A stretch of DNA of 64,000 bases from Nematostella vectensis (Eukaryota > Cnidaria > Anthozoa > Actiniaria > Edwardsiidae), in contig NC_064039.1 in NCBI RefSeq assembly GCF_932526225.1, positions 10,932,139 through 10,996,138 of the forward strand. Reading direction: 5' to 3'. The notes beneath the pieces were generated by a model. It made no database searches and was not told the origin of the DNA. It saw only the letters and a list, made by a program, of their open reading frames with translations. Made by a program: the position numbers and the translations under genes. This document shows, in pieces, positions 1 to 12,709 of the stretch (position 1 is the stretch's first letter; the number at the start of each line of letters is the position of its first letter).

Positions 1-253
1 TCTTATACTAAGATATTTCAATAGAACCTTCAATCTTTTTAATCAATATTTCTATATCGATTAAATTTTGTGAGATTAAAGTTTGCAGACATTTTTTGCC
101 AGTCTTTAAGTTCTTGAATTTCTTGACGTTGTGAAAATCACGAATTCAATACATTAAATTAAGCAGAATAAGATATGTGACTTAATGACCATGGCTTAGT
201 TCTATAAAGGCAGCAGGGATGTGTAATTTTCTCATTTTTGTCTGGCCACGTAG

Positions 254-3200
254 GAGATAAGATCAATGGAGAGTGAAGATCCAGTGACCAGCAAGCCAGG
301 AAATGGTGGTAACTTCCAACAAGAGCAGGACAACGATAAGGAGCATGATGAGGAGCCCATGGAGGAAGGTAATTGCTGCACCTTATTTGTAAAAATTGCT
401 TCCTCAAGAGAGTATCCCACCAAAGTGTGTGTATCAAACAATCTAATGGTGTAAGTTCTTATACAGTGGAAACCCCTTAACCCATCCCTGGGAGAAAGAC
501 AGTTCAAATTAGTGGGTAGTTAAAGTAATCAAATTAAAAATAAATCAAATTTAGCCCCTAAAAATCCCTTATCTAGTTTAATTCAGCTGATGTTCGGTTT
601 AAATTTACTAGACTTTATCACATACACCTTACATATTTCAAACTTTGTTCATTTGGTAAATACCATAACTCAACAGTCTGCTGCAGTGCTGTTAACCCTC
701 TGGCTTTTATCAAACATGATACTGCTGGATAGCATGATGTATTGAATGCTAACTCAGCCATTGCAATTATGCATGATATTGTTAAATAACTCCGTTGTTT
801 GTTTATAGACCCTAATTACCCCTGGCAGGCATGCCGGGATGAGGCAAGCAATTGCTACTATTACTGGAATCAGGAGACAAATGAGGTTCAGTGGGAAATG
901 CCACCAGGGTTCGAATTTCTTGATACCAATGGTACCGAGGTAGAAGCCCCAAGAGTAGACAACGAGAGTGAAGATGTAATAGCACCAGAAGAATCAAATG
1001 CTGTCGAGACAGATCATAGTGCAGGTACTGTAGGCTGGCAGTAAGTTGCTGAACAGCCTCTAAAGTATGTCACTATTATTTAAATTTAAAAATACAATGG
1101 TTTATCAACAAGAAACTAGTAACCATCAGCAATTAATGTCTGATACTTTATCTGTGATATTTGATTGAAAATATCTCAATTACTTTTTAACAGCCAACGG
1201 ATCTGACCCCTTCTGTGGATGTAAAATGTATTGGCAGTACTCAAGTTGACAAGTGGTATCATTTAATTTTGTTTTGAACTTTCAGGTATACCTGAAGTAA
1301 CTGGAATACCAGGTGATGGTGATAATGATTATGATGACAAGAAGAGTGAAGACTCTGTTGATGGCTATCAAGTCCTTGATGACATCAACACGGAACTAGA
1401 TGATGAGCAGAGCAGCATCAAAGCAGCTGATGATAATGTTGATGATGAAAAGGATGATGATGGCGAAGCAGGTGATGATCCCCCCCAAAAGAAGCCACGC
1501 CTTGGAGACACTGACGATGATGACTTTGCTGCTCAGCTCTTAGAAGGTAACAGAATGTGACATGAGAATGCGGCCCAAGACACTAACAAATGTTGAGAAC
1601 AGTTGGGTGTACTAACTGTTTTTTTTTGTGGATTAGATACGTATGAGAAAGGAACAAAAGACATGGAGATGTCAGACACTGAGGAGGATAGAGGGGAAAG
1701 TACAGCTCCGCTTCTCCCGCCAGAAGCATTCGAACGTGCAGCAACACCCCCTGATGTGAAAACAGCTGATATTACTCCTTTGGGTTTGTGCTTTTATTTA
1801 TACAAAATATATTATTTGTTTATTTATCAAATAGGGTTCTGAATATCTGGTTCCAAATTTTTACAATATCAAGAATAACCAAATTTAAGTGTTAATTTTA
1901 TTTCTGTATTTAGTCAAATTTATTAAAGTGTAGGGATCTGAATTTGATCTGTATTTTTATGTAGACCCTATCCATATGGAATGGTCATTTTAGTAGTTAA
2001 AGCCACATTGTCACCAGTTTACTTCTGGAGGGCAGACGGAAACCTAAACTGTTAATTAAGAGACAAAAGAATCTTCTGTATTAGAGTCAGAGCTATTTTA
2101 TAGGCCATCCGCTCTAATTTATCAGTCACTTCCTCAAAGAAACTACCAATAGAAACACTGCTTTCACAATTTTTAACGTTTTTTGATAAAATCGTTGGAG
2201 ATGATTGTAGTGTCATTTTTTTAAGTCTAAAATGTAAGAATAAACATCTGTATCAAAATGTGAGTAGCAAAATGAAAAACGCAAATAGTTTTTTTTTGTT
2301 TATAATTTTGCATTTGCCGTTATACTCTCTTTGAATGTTCAGTTATCCTTGTGTCTCCTGAATTTAGTTGCAAGGCAAGTTCACCAGTACTCAGAAGCAG
2401 AAGAGGAGGCATTCATGGTATGAATCTGATAATTTGATTTCCTAGATGTTGTACAACTGCGGTATTTCTGTTTTAACACTGAAATAAAGACAATAATCAA
2501 CACAATTTCCCTTGGTGAATTGTGTATTGGTTTGTTTGTGGTATGTTGTTCAACCAGGGTGCAAAATAGCGGCCGGCTGCCAGCAATAGCCGGCTGTTTT
2601 CTGGTCATTGCCAGCTCTTTTTTTCTGTATTCTCCTCTCATATTTTGAGTATGCTTTTTTTCACCAAAATCCACAAAGCCGGCAAAATCTAGCAGATTTA
2701 AAAGAATTATTTTGAACCCTGACAACTGCAGTATTTCTCGATAACTTGTAGTTAATAATAGGATTTTTTATGTTTTTCTAGGATAAGGTTATTGCCATAT
2801 CATCTCTGATTCAAAACAAGTTGCACTTCCTTCACATCGCAGCGAGTGGAATATCAAACCTGCACGTTCTTTTGGTTGAAATGGAGGTACAGCTATGTAT
2901 TTATTATATAAGGAATATTGCAGAGTTATCAAAGTCTGCCAGCAATTCTTTAACATTTTTAATGGTGATACAACATTAACAATCGTCATCTTTAATGGTA
3001 TTAGAAAATCTCATCATCATCAGCATTATTATGATAATGATAACAATAACAACAATATGTAGTTTAAGGAGACTCGAAAGAAATTCCAAGTAAGCCCAAG
3101 CGCGTCTAGGCCAAGATGCCTTTTTTTGCTGTAACTCGCACAATGCGCACGTTCCAGATATCATTACTTGGACCAAGTAATAGCCTATCCTTCTGTAATA

Positions 3201-6200
3201 GCTGCGACTTATTCGATTTTTAATAGTCTTGGTAATTTTAATAATATTGCGATCAAAGTAAACTCGCTATTAGCGCTTCTTAGGCCTAAAAAAAAAATTG
3301 TGCAGGCATTTTTGCACGTTACTTTGTCAGTCTTCTTCAACACACTTGGTGGACATTTCCTAAAAAACAAGAGCAAAATCGTAGGACGCATTTCTGCGTT
3401 TCATTGTTTTCTTTAAGTGCAGAGTAAAATGTCTCGCAATTAATTATACAAATTCAAATGTCTTTACAATCTTCTACAAAAGACCCGAACTTGAACTTTA
3501 TTGACTAAAAGTAATCTAAGAACCTATAATATGTGAAGCATCAGTTCGATTGTCTGTAGTAAAAAGCAAACCAGAGGATTTTTACATTTCCAAGACTTGC
3601 CCAAACCTTCGCCTAATATGAAGATAGCGAAGTGTAAACACCACTATTTGAGGGTTCGATTTAGGCGACTAGTTTTCCTACTTGGCCCTCAATCATCCAT
3701 AGACATATACCACCATGCTATTACTTGGTTCAGTCGAGATAGCAGACAAAATGTTTATTCTTTCTTGCGAAATAGACATTTGAGTATTTGGTACGACTTT
3801 GAGTTCAGGCATTGCTTCAAAGCCATCTTTGTTGATAAATGCTAATGCCACGGCATGAAATTCACTTATTTGAAAGGGGGTGTAAAGTCTCCGCTATTGT
3901 GGGAAAGAGGGAGGGGGAATAGACAAATATTCCACTCTAATAAGAGAATGCTAATTTGATTGGTCTTACATTTTCAATTCTTAAGGAATTATACAGTGAT
4001 TGTGGAAAAGAGGCAATCACCTCTTACTTGGCAGGAAAAGTCAGGTGTGTCAAAGACAGGGCATGTCCGTGTGATGTTAGTTAACTTCGCGAGATTGTGA
4101 AGAAATTAAAAAGTATATTCTTTTTCACCCTGCCTCATGATTCCTAAATGTAAATAATTAAAATAAAGTTATGTTTAGAGCCTTGCATGTTAATTGTTGT
4201 TGTTTTTATTAGACATAAGAATTTTTGCAAGCTTGATGAATTGCCACGTGGTAAATTATCAGAACAGAAAGTTTGACTACTCCCCTCCCTCTCAGAAACA
4301 GACTTTTTACTACAGGCGGTTGACCTGATGCTTCACGTATTATAGGTTCTTAGATGACTTTTAGTCAATAAAGTTCATGTTCGGGTCTTTTGTAGAAGAT
4401 TGTAAAGACATTTGAATTTGTATAATTAATTTGCAAGATATTTTTACTCTGCAATTAAAGAAAGCTAGTGTGAAACGCAGAAGTGCGTCCTACGATTTTG
4501 CTATTGTTTTTAAGAAATGTCCACCAAGTTTGATGAAGAAGATTGACAAAGTAACGTGCAAAAATACCTGCACAATTTTTGGGGGGAGGCCCTAGAAGCG
4601 CTGATATGGAGTTTACTTTGATCGCAATATTATTAAAAATACCAAGACTATGAAAAATCACAGCTATTACAGAAGGATAGGCTGTTATTTGGTCCAAGTA
4701 TGATATCTGAAATGTTACAGCAAAAACAAGTTACAAGTTACAGCAAAAAAGGCAACTTGGCCTAGATGCTCTTGGGTTAGCTTGGAATTTCTTTCGAGTC
4801 CCCTTAATCAGCCTTTTTGAGTATACTGCTGAATGAAATATTACAATTACAATTATTAACACAGATAACCTGAAAAAAATATATGTTTTTATCTCAGTGT
4901 CGGATCCGTGATTGGCGCGAGGGTGCACTGGACAGTGGTTATTTAGTAAAGAAACTACAAGAAGCAGAAGAACACATAAAGGAATATGAAGAGTCAGCTT
5001 CCCCCCCTGGCTGGAGTTGCCACTGGGACAGGTACTGTATCATCGTATATTTTGCCAGGGGGGGTAATATCACTGCCACAGTGGCTGGACATAGAAGAGA
5101 CTTTGCAAAGGACTAACTGATGCAAACATTACTTGCTATAATGTGCTGATGACCATTTGAGTGGAGCCAGGTGGTCTGGACTGTGTTATGTGCCGTGCTG
5201 TGTGGTGTACTCTAATGTGTGCAGTGTCATGTGCCGTGCTGTGTGGTGTACTCTAATGTGTGCAGTGTGCCGTGCTGTGTGGTGTACTCTAATGTGTGCC
5301 GTGCTGTGTGGTGTACTCTAATGTGTGCAGTGTGCCGTGCTGTGTGGTGTACTCTAATGTGTGCCGTGCTGTGTGGTGTACTCTAATGTGTGCAGTGTTA
5401 TGTGTTAAGCTGTGCAGTGTCTCTCCTGCACCTTAGCCAAACTTCATGTCATGTTTGTCAATGATACTGTTGTGTCTTTGCTCACTGCTGTGGGATGTCT
5501 GTTCTTAGTTGTGTGTTGTGCAGTGGTGGTAATGTTAGTGTAACATGTATGTACTTACTTTCACATGTCTGTATGTAGCTGTGTGTTGCCCAGTAGCGTT
5601 AGTGTGTGTCTTGTTCGCACAATGAGTAACATGTAAATTGTGACGGCTCCACTCAAAACACACACTATTGGATACCATCAAATATTGCGGTTTGGAAGAG
5701 TTAAACCCTGTGATCAAGAGGAAAGAGAACACCCTTCTTCTCCAACAAGAACAAAGGACAGATGAAGGTCAGTGCGAGTGTCTATCATGGCAAGGCTGGG
5801 AGTCTGCGGGTATGATAATAGTTATTCTTTATCTTAAAATCCATGAATTCATTGAATGTGACGTAAAAGGATTGTTTGTACAAAAATGCTATTTTGCTAT
5901 GCATATAGTGAAATATAGTTTAGTAGAAACAATTTTTTATATGGTCACAGTCAGTTAAACTGTCATCCAAATGTAACTGAAAAATAATTATTGCAGATAG
6001 TGAAGCTTGTGTTAATTATAAAGGGCCTTTTCACTTTGCGAAGGCCATCTCTGGACATGACACTCATTTGGTGCTTTGTCTGATTTATGTCTTTCAGGAA
6101 ATACAAGCAGTACTTTTATACAAACCTGGAAACCAAGAAATCCCAATGGGAATTTCCTACTGATGATGCAGAACCAGAAACCAGTACAGATGGTGCTCCA

Positions 6201-9200
6201 TCTTTCTCTACAGCAGTGGAGACCATAGCAGCTGTTACCATGGGGATGCCAACTCAAGCAACTATGACAGCTATCACACCAGCCGCTGCACCGGTGGCGC
6301 AACCTTGGCCAAATGCATGTGAGGAATATGTCTTCATAATGTCAGTCTGATTCAAAAACTAGAAACATTGTTTAACGTACAATACTGGATTTTTATAGTT
6401 AAGGCTATATTTTTAAATGATTATGATTCTTGATGATAGTTGCAATTTCCAGGTCCTTTTGAAAGCACATCAACTTTAATTATCATAGACTACTGTGGAG
6501 TTTGAACTTGTTCAAACTGGGCTTGATGGCTTTGGTCATTTGAACCAATGATGATAGGTTTCTAGCCTCTATTGAACCTGGGGCCTATTTGCTTGATGTT
6601 CACTCGTTTATTTTCCTAATCCACTTTAGCTGCTGTGATGCCAAGTTCCATGTATGCGCCTGTACCCATGCAACTACCTATGGTGACCGTGGCAATGTCT
6701 AGCTTGCCTCTTGGACACACGACAGGTAAAGATATCCTCCCTAGATCATGAAATACTTTAAATGCTTAAATGATTCTGATTATCAGCCAGTACTAGGTAC
6801 ATTATGTTTCTTAGCATTACATTGTCTCTGGTCTTTCCTGTAAGCTATATGTGCCTGATCATAACGTGTGTCATTACATTGTTTGACTTGAGTTGATGGT
6901 TTTGTTTCCTGTCTGCACTACAGTACCAGCTTCCTGTAAACTATATGATGTGCCTCATCATGTGTATCACCACATTCTCTGAGTGCAGTTTTGTTTTCTG
7001 CCCTCTGTACTTTGTCTCATGGTTTGACATGACATTTTTGTTTGTGGTCTTCAGCTCATTACCAGGTTCCTATACCTGCCGTCGCACCCGCAGTCACTCC
7101 ATCCGAGGAACCACCTCCCCCACCCCCGGGTGTGGACATCCCCCCTCCCCTCCCCCCTAGCGAGGATCCGAAGCCCCCACCACCTCCCCCTGAACCACCT
7201 GAAGAGTGCCCTCCACCACCCCCTGGGGATGAAATGGCACTAAGGATTGCAAGGTAATGTTCAGTAATCCATAAGGGGGTGTACAAACAAAATTAAAACA
7301 ATCAAGTAATCAATAGTTAAATAAAACAGCAGGCCCTAGCCTTTATTGCAGCACGTGTCAGCAATACAAAATATCACTCAAATACTGTACATGTCAATAA
7401 ATAACCCATATACCTGCTCATATCTATATATAGTATGTAGCTTTTGGGTGGGGAGCCCGATTTAACAACAATTATCAAGAAAAGGATATACCGTAAATGA
7501 TCTAATAAACGCAGGGGGTGTATATTAGACTTCGATGAGCTGAGGAGGTGCGTTCAATAGATAGGAGGCATGTATTAGAGGGGCTTCAAACTATAACAAT
7601 AAAATAAACCCCAGTGCAGGAGGTATCTAATTACAGTCCGTGGCAAGCTTTTCTTGACATTAAGGAAGTCTCACCCAGTGGGGGGGAGGAGGGGGGAGGC
7701 TTATTAGATAGGTGGCGTTCTTCAGATAGGAGCCATTTATTAGATTATTGCAGTAGAAATAAAGTAGCTAAACTGTCCCGTTTTGTAGGACCCCATCAGT
7801 AACGTCTGGTCGCAGCTTGATAGATTACTCAGATCTTGATAGTTGTTCGGCAAGCCCACCTCCCCTGCCGCCAAGTGAGCCACCAGGAGTAGTTAGCGGT
7901 ACCTCGTCCCCTCTCCCCGCCACGACGATGATCAGTAAGCCCAAGAAGAAAAAGAAAGCAAAGGTGGGTATATCACACCAGCGCAATGCACATAATTTTC
8001 CGAGTCTCACTGGAAATAAGTGCAAGAGCAAGCTCAATGGAACTTAACTTATAGATGTTCTTCGTGTCTGTGTTTGACAGATTCTCTCTTGTGTTTAGCT
8101 TGTGTTAGACCGATTCTCATTTGAGTTTCTCTTATGTATGACCGATTTTCACTCGTGTTTGACTAATTTTTCTGCTCATTACCGGATCTTTTCTCTTCTT
8201 TAAAAATTCCTTCAAGTCGCACTCGAAACTTCAATATCTAACGCCCATCTTCTATCCCATCCAGACAATCACCCTCTGCTGTCGTTTACTTCTCTTTTTT
8301 TTTTCGGCCGTTTTGCAATTCTTTCTCTTACTCCTCTTTCCCCTCTGCCTCGCCAACTAGACAATTTTATCCATCTCTTACTATCTCCAAATCAATTCTC
8401 ACCTCCCACCCAACACCTCTGAATGTATCACCTCCTAGATTAATTTCTTTGTTTCTTTTAATCTGATATCTTACTGAATACAAGCGTTATAGTAAAACCT
8501 CCATAGATGTACAATGAAAACGTACTATGAGTAATGCTTGATTGCCTGTTAACCCTACTCACGTTCTTCTTCTTGGAGTCGTGTAAAGCTTTTCCCCATT
8601 ATACCTTCCTATGATTGCCTGCGTAGCAATTGTTCGTGAGTTTGAAAGCGCTAAAAATTAAGCGCAAAAAAAAAATTCCGTATTTTCCAGTGATCGTTTC
8701 ATTTCTTAGTTAACGGACTCGTTGCTTCAAATTTTCAGCTAAAACACACGGAATACTTGTTACGCGGGCTAATGTCTACTACATGTATGTTTGTACCAGG
8801 CCCCCAAGGTTGGCACCAGCATGAAGTCCTCCAAGCTGAAGAAAGTGTCCAGCCTGGTCCAGAAATGGCAGACGATCAAGCAACAAGTTGCACAAGAAGA
8901 GGAACCGGAACTGACCAGCAGTGAGGAGGAAGAGGATATGAGTGACATGAACGAACGAATGATCGAGGAATGGAAGAGAAATCAGCTAGTAAGGTAATGC
9001 CGGGTGATGGAACACATGATCGAGGAGTGAAAGAAAAATCAGCAGGTAAGGTAATGACGGGTGATGGAATGCATGATCGAGGAGTGGAAGAGAAATCAGC
9101 TAGTAAGGTAATGATGGGGTTATAGAACACATGATCGAGGAGTGAAAGAAAAATCAGCAGGTAAGGTAATGACGGGTGATGGAATGCATGATCATGGAGT

Positions 9201-9996
9201 GGAAGAGAAATTGGTTAGTGGGGTAATGATGGGGTTATAGAACACATGATAGAAAAGATGGAAGAGAAATTAGCTAGTAAGGTAATGATGGGGTTATAGA
9301 ACACATGGTTGAGTAATGGAAGAGAAATCAGCTAGTAAGGTTATGGTGGGGTTATAGAACACATGATAGAAAAGGTGGAAGAGAAATCAGCAGGTAAGGT
9401 AATGACGGGTGATGGAATGCATGATCGAGGAGTGGAAGAGAAATTGTTTAGTGGGGTAATGAAGGCGTTATAGAACACATGGTCGAGTAATGGAAGAGAA
9501 ATCAGCTAGTAAGGTAATGATGGTTCATTTTTTATTTATTTTCTGTGTTATTGTTCAGTTTCATTTATTTATCGATCAACCATTATTTTTATGTTTATTA
9601 TCCTTTCACAATTAGGTTATTTTAGTAGCCTATATTTTATCTGGCGAGATAAAACCCGGACTTCGCTATCTTGGCCACCATTTTGGATGTTGAGGAGCGG
9701 GACGAGCTAATGGCAGCCAGATCACGAATCCGGGTTTTCTCTACGAAATAAGACTCCAACGCCTACAAATAGGCTGTTTTTGAGAATTTTGAGAAGCGGG
9801 TCGAGCTAATGGCAGCCAAATCACGAACTCCGGGTTTTCTCTACGAAATAAGACTCCAACGCCTACAAGTAGGCTTTTTTTGAGAATGTTTTTTTTTTCT
9901 ATTTCTCTCCTCAGTGGTCAGGCCGCATTCAATCCCAACTTCGCAGAAGTGAAAGGTGATTGGCGTGAAAGGTTAAAGAAGAAAGATCCGACGTAA
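254..9996 (+). CDS. FNBP4: FNBP4-like WW-domain protein (5' partial, 13 exons seen)
   Basis: This is a homologue of formin-binding protein 4, a proline-rich nuclear WW protein. Exons with GT-AG borders and matching phases: 254-368, 809-1024, 1286-1546, 1637-1783, 2368-2417, 2782-2886, 4898-5031, 6098-6318, 6630-6725, 7055-7253, 7789-7963, 8800-8993, 9915-9996. They give 1995 bp (664 residues) ending in TAA. WW1 is in exon 2 (CYYYWNQETNEVQWEMP). WW2 is split across exons 7 and 8 (GWSCHWDR, then QYFYTNLETKKSQWEFP). Exons 3 and 11 carry basic patches (KKPRL, KPKKKKKAK), exons 10 and 11 carry polyproline runs, and the end (NPNFAEVKGDWRERLKKK) matches the family's C-terminus. An earlier exon is probably outside the window, because exon 254-368 follows a usable acceptor; ATG 266 remains a possible start. 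The identification comes from remembered family features, not from a search. Confidence 0.9.
2000..2205 (-). mobile_element. Degraded copy of a ~245-bp MITE
   Basis: The sequence begins with the terminal repeat AAAGCCACATTGTCACCAGT and matches, in reverse orientation, the internal sequence of the elements at 17864-18112 and 34190-34430 (GGCCATCCGCTCTAA core). The far terminal repeat is eroded. It lies in FNBP4 intron 4. Confidence 0.7.
3063..4807. mobile_element. Long-arm foldback element in FNBP4 intron 6
   Basis: Two arms of about 480 bp (3063-3545 and 4325-4807) are inverted copies of each other. The outer ends read TTAAGGAGACTCGAAAG and CTTTCGAGTCCCCTTAA. The unique core of about 780 bp has no convincing ORF. 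TTAA at both ends could be a target-site duplication. Both arms show similar short ORFs only because they are the same repeat. Confidence 0.8.
5177..5403. repeat. Minisatellite in FNBP4 intron 7
   Basis: Tandem copies of a short GT-rich unit built from GTGTGCCGTGCTGTGTGG and TGTACTCTAATGTGTGCAGT, with alternating long and short variants. It is intronic and has no coding signal. Confidence 0.85.
7490..7790. repeat. Degenerate interspersed repeat in FNBP4 intron 10
   Basis: Phrases such as TTAGATAGGAGGC and ATTAGATAGGTGGC recur several times up to the acceptor at 7788. It reads as an old repeat; the family is not recognised. Confidence 0.4.
8955..9525. repeat. ~58-bp minisatellite derived from the exon 12 splice-donor region of FNBP4
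   Basis: The unit contains the last codons of exon 12 (ATCGAGGA, GGAAGAGAAATCAGCTAGT), the AAG/GTAATG donor, and about 25 bp of intron (GGGTTATAGAACACATG). About nine to ten diverged copies follow the real donor at 8993/8994. Later copies carry stop codons in the exon frame, so the first donor is probably the functional one. Confidence 0.85.
9690..9895. repeat. Two-copy ~100-bp tandem duplication
   Basis: Two consecutive copies of a segment containing GAGCTAATGGCAGCC, GGGTTTTCTCTACGAAATA and AGACTCCAACGCCTACAA. It lies in FNBP4 intron 12, just before the last acceptor. Confidence 0.8.
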
Positions 9997-10062
9997 CCCA
10001 CACACACCACAGTTTAACTGCCCGACCCGCCCCGCGATGTAGATAGTTTAGTTCATTCAGTC

Positions 10063-10068
10063 AATAAA
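10063..10068 (+). terminator. Poly(A) signal of the FNBP4 gene
   Basis: AATAAA lies 67 bp after the stop codon at 9994-9996, a normal position for a short 3' UTR. Confidence 0.7.
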
Positions 10069-12280
10069 ACGCGATAGACTTACCACAAGTCTGTCTAAGG
10101 GAGCGGTCATTAATTACTGGGGTGGGGCGGCAATTTTGCAAAACCCTGGGCTCAAAAAATCCCCCCCCCCCCTCAAATCCAAGCCCAAAGATTGTGAACC
10201 CCCCTAGACCGGGCGCCTAAAAAATTGCAAACCCCCCCTTCCCCTCTAATGACAGCCCAAAAAATGTTACCCCCCCCCCCCCCCCAAATCGGCTCCCTAA
10301 ACATAGACGCAGATATCTCCCCATATAGCCCACGCCCGTAGTGATATATATATCTGTGTGCTACCTTGACTTACGTTGAGTTTTCGCTCCTATATTTTTC
10401 TTGTAAGAAAATGATGAAAAGTAATAAATGTGGTTACATGCTAAATGGGCATTTATTTGCACGCTCTTGTCTTCGCACATATTTATTTGCAGGGCTGGCG
10501 CCAGCATGTGCATGGGATCGTTCAACTTTACTACTACATCTAGGGGTGGGTGTTTTATTTTATCTAATTTATTATCTTGTTTATGATGGCATCATTGCTA
10601 TAAAACAGACTACCGTCTCAGGTATTCCTTGGTGTTACGGAGAGCTTTGTTTTTGGTGCTCAAGGCCTTTGTACTCTATTTCATTGTCTCGTTCTAAAGT
10701 CTTTGTTTTTGGCTTTTGTTCTATTGTGTTTTGGAGCTGGTGCTCCGTAACACCAAGAAACTACCGAGTCTACCAAGAGACCCAAGGTGTTCAAATAGAC
10801 CTCGACATTTCTTTCTCTACGTTACAGCGAGCTGCGTGGATTGGAACCTAGTTATTGTTCCTCCTTATTGATGCGCGGGTACCTATGATACATTTGTGTT
10901 GCACAGTTCGATGGCGATCCGGGGCCGAATTGTCCAGCCCAAGCTGAAGCTTCAAGCTGCCATATGAAAATTCAGCGCACGTCTGGGTGTATGGTCTACC
11001 TTTTCCACTATAAGTATATCGACTTCAATTCCCAGTCTTTTTCTTACCTTTGTCACTGGTTTTACAAAAAGAGCTTGAGGCATCATCCTAAGCATCTACT
11101 TTAACTTCAATGGGGGAAACACATGGCTAAAAGCACCCACCTAGTGCTTTAAGTCTATTAACGAGTATGAAATATAATTCACGAGATTTTGACGCCGAGT
11201 AGGGTTGTAGTAAACACCCGCGTATAAAGCTAGGATTTTCAAGATCAGGCTGAATAGGTTCTCATAAATCAGGCGACCTTGACAAATCATCATTTAAGTG
11301 ATATTTCAAATAGTAGGAACCTTTTTTCCCCCAATAGGCTGATGAGATTTTTATAAGAAGGGTGCTTAAAATGCCAATTTTTAGCCTGTAAATTCATAAT
11401 CTCTAGCTTTTTCTTTTACAAGAAAAGACATGGGGAAACAACAACAAACAGACATCACAAGCGACAAAGGTTGAATCTAGCGAGATTCTTCTTATACCCC
11501 GTGTGTTCTTTTTTCCTTTAGACCTTAGGGTAAGGTCATCTTTATTCGGGGGGGGGGGGAGGGGCTGCTTAATAAGATTTCAGTTGGGAAGGAGCTAATG
11601 ATGCTATTTTTCATTTAGATTAACAATAATGGTGGTCCACCAGGCCTGGAGGTGTTTTTTCTAACCCATTTTTCAGGGGTGTAAATACTATTGTATAGGG
11701 GTCTGGGGGCAAACTCTCCCTTAAAAATTTTGCCCTTTCCAAATATATAAAATGCCCATTATTGTTAAAATCTAAATGGAAAATAGCATCATTAGCTACT
11801 TCCAACTGAAATCTTATTTACATATATTTTTATAAAACCAGTCAAAAAAGTTAGTAGGGCGAAGGACTTCGACATTCGCAAATTCAGTTATTGAAGTTAA
11901 TAAAACCAAAACTGCAAAAAATAAAAATAAGTGGCAGCCACACTTTAGGGGATAATGGTTTCCAATGCCAGCGAAACGCAAGTTATTAACATTCGTTTAT
12001 TTATTTTGTAGGGGGTCTGGGGAGAAAAATTTTGAAATTCCAGGCTCGAAAATTGCAGTCTGTAGTAGCGAAGGATTCCCTCGTTTTAGGGTCCTTCAGT
12101 CGGATCTCTATTAAGCGGTCACCCTCTATTATTCAACGGTCACTTACTGAAATCCAAAATGTTCTCTTTCCTATTGTAAACTTTGACCCTTGATTAGCGT
12201 CGCCTCTATTAAGCGGGCGTGGTCGCCATATAGACAGTCCCGTTTGCCAACTTTCACTGTATTAAACAAAAAACCGCGCT
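10069..12280. other. Gene-free spacer with old repeats
   Basis: No convincing gene is seen between FNBP4 and the EamA gene. It holds poly-C tracts (10158-10290), a short inverted repeat (TTGGTGTTACGGAG near 10630 against its complement near 10742), a hairpin element at 11571-11818, and a degenerate repeat at 12095-12250 with phrases like CTCTATTAAGCGG. A 161-codon ORF at 10366-10851 spans that inverted repeat and has low-complexity hydrophobic composition, so it is not called as a gene. Confidence 0.5.
11571..11818. mobile_element. Hairpin MITE, ~248 bp
   Basis: The ends read AATAAGATTTCAGTTGGGAA and TTCCAACTGAAATCTTATT. The arms stay complementary for about 60 bp (GCTAATGATGCTATTTT against AAAATAGCATCATTAGC). 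Confidence 0.8.
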
Positions 12281-12289
12281 ATAAAAAGG

Positions 12290-12298
12290 TTAGTGCCA
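12290..12298 (+). promoter_or_regulatory. Candidate TATA box for the EamA transporter gene
   Basis: TATAAAAAG is followed about 25-30 bp later by a pyrimidine-rich TCAGTTGTCATTC that could be an initiator. The predicted start codon at 12710 would leave a 5' UTR of about 390 bp or an unseen 5' intron. Confidence 0.4.
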
Positions 12299-12709
12299 GG
12301 CGTTTGTCACCTTCAGTTGTCATTCACCCTCCGAACTGACAACAGCTGCCAATAGCGCTTTGAATAACAACGTGAATAGAGAGAAAGATTTTTACTCCAT
12401 CCTGCTTGAATTATTTCAAATTACAACAATTTATAGCATAAACTCTACTAGGAATCTTCAAAAGAGTTTCACCTACCGCAGAATGACAATAAACACCGGT
12501 ATAATGTTGAATAACAATTACACGGCAGTTACGCGATCTCAGTCTCGCAATCTAACACTAAAGAGCTAAAATGATATTTTATAAACTACCCCTGCAGTTT
12601 TAAGTCCCGAGGGTGACGACTGCATTATTTGGGGATACCCGGGCGGACGTCAGGTCACGCGCCATCACGCAATCCCCAACCAGAAGTAGGGCAAGCTGAA
12701 GTGTCCAAG

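Noticed and set aside
3168-4697. Two similar ORFs (82 and 80 codons) on opposite strands
   Set aside because: They are the two arms of one foldback element, not a gene pair.
10366-10851. 161-codon hydrophobic ORF
   Set aside because: Spans an inverted repeat in repeat-rich spacer. It has no domain, promoter or splice evidence.
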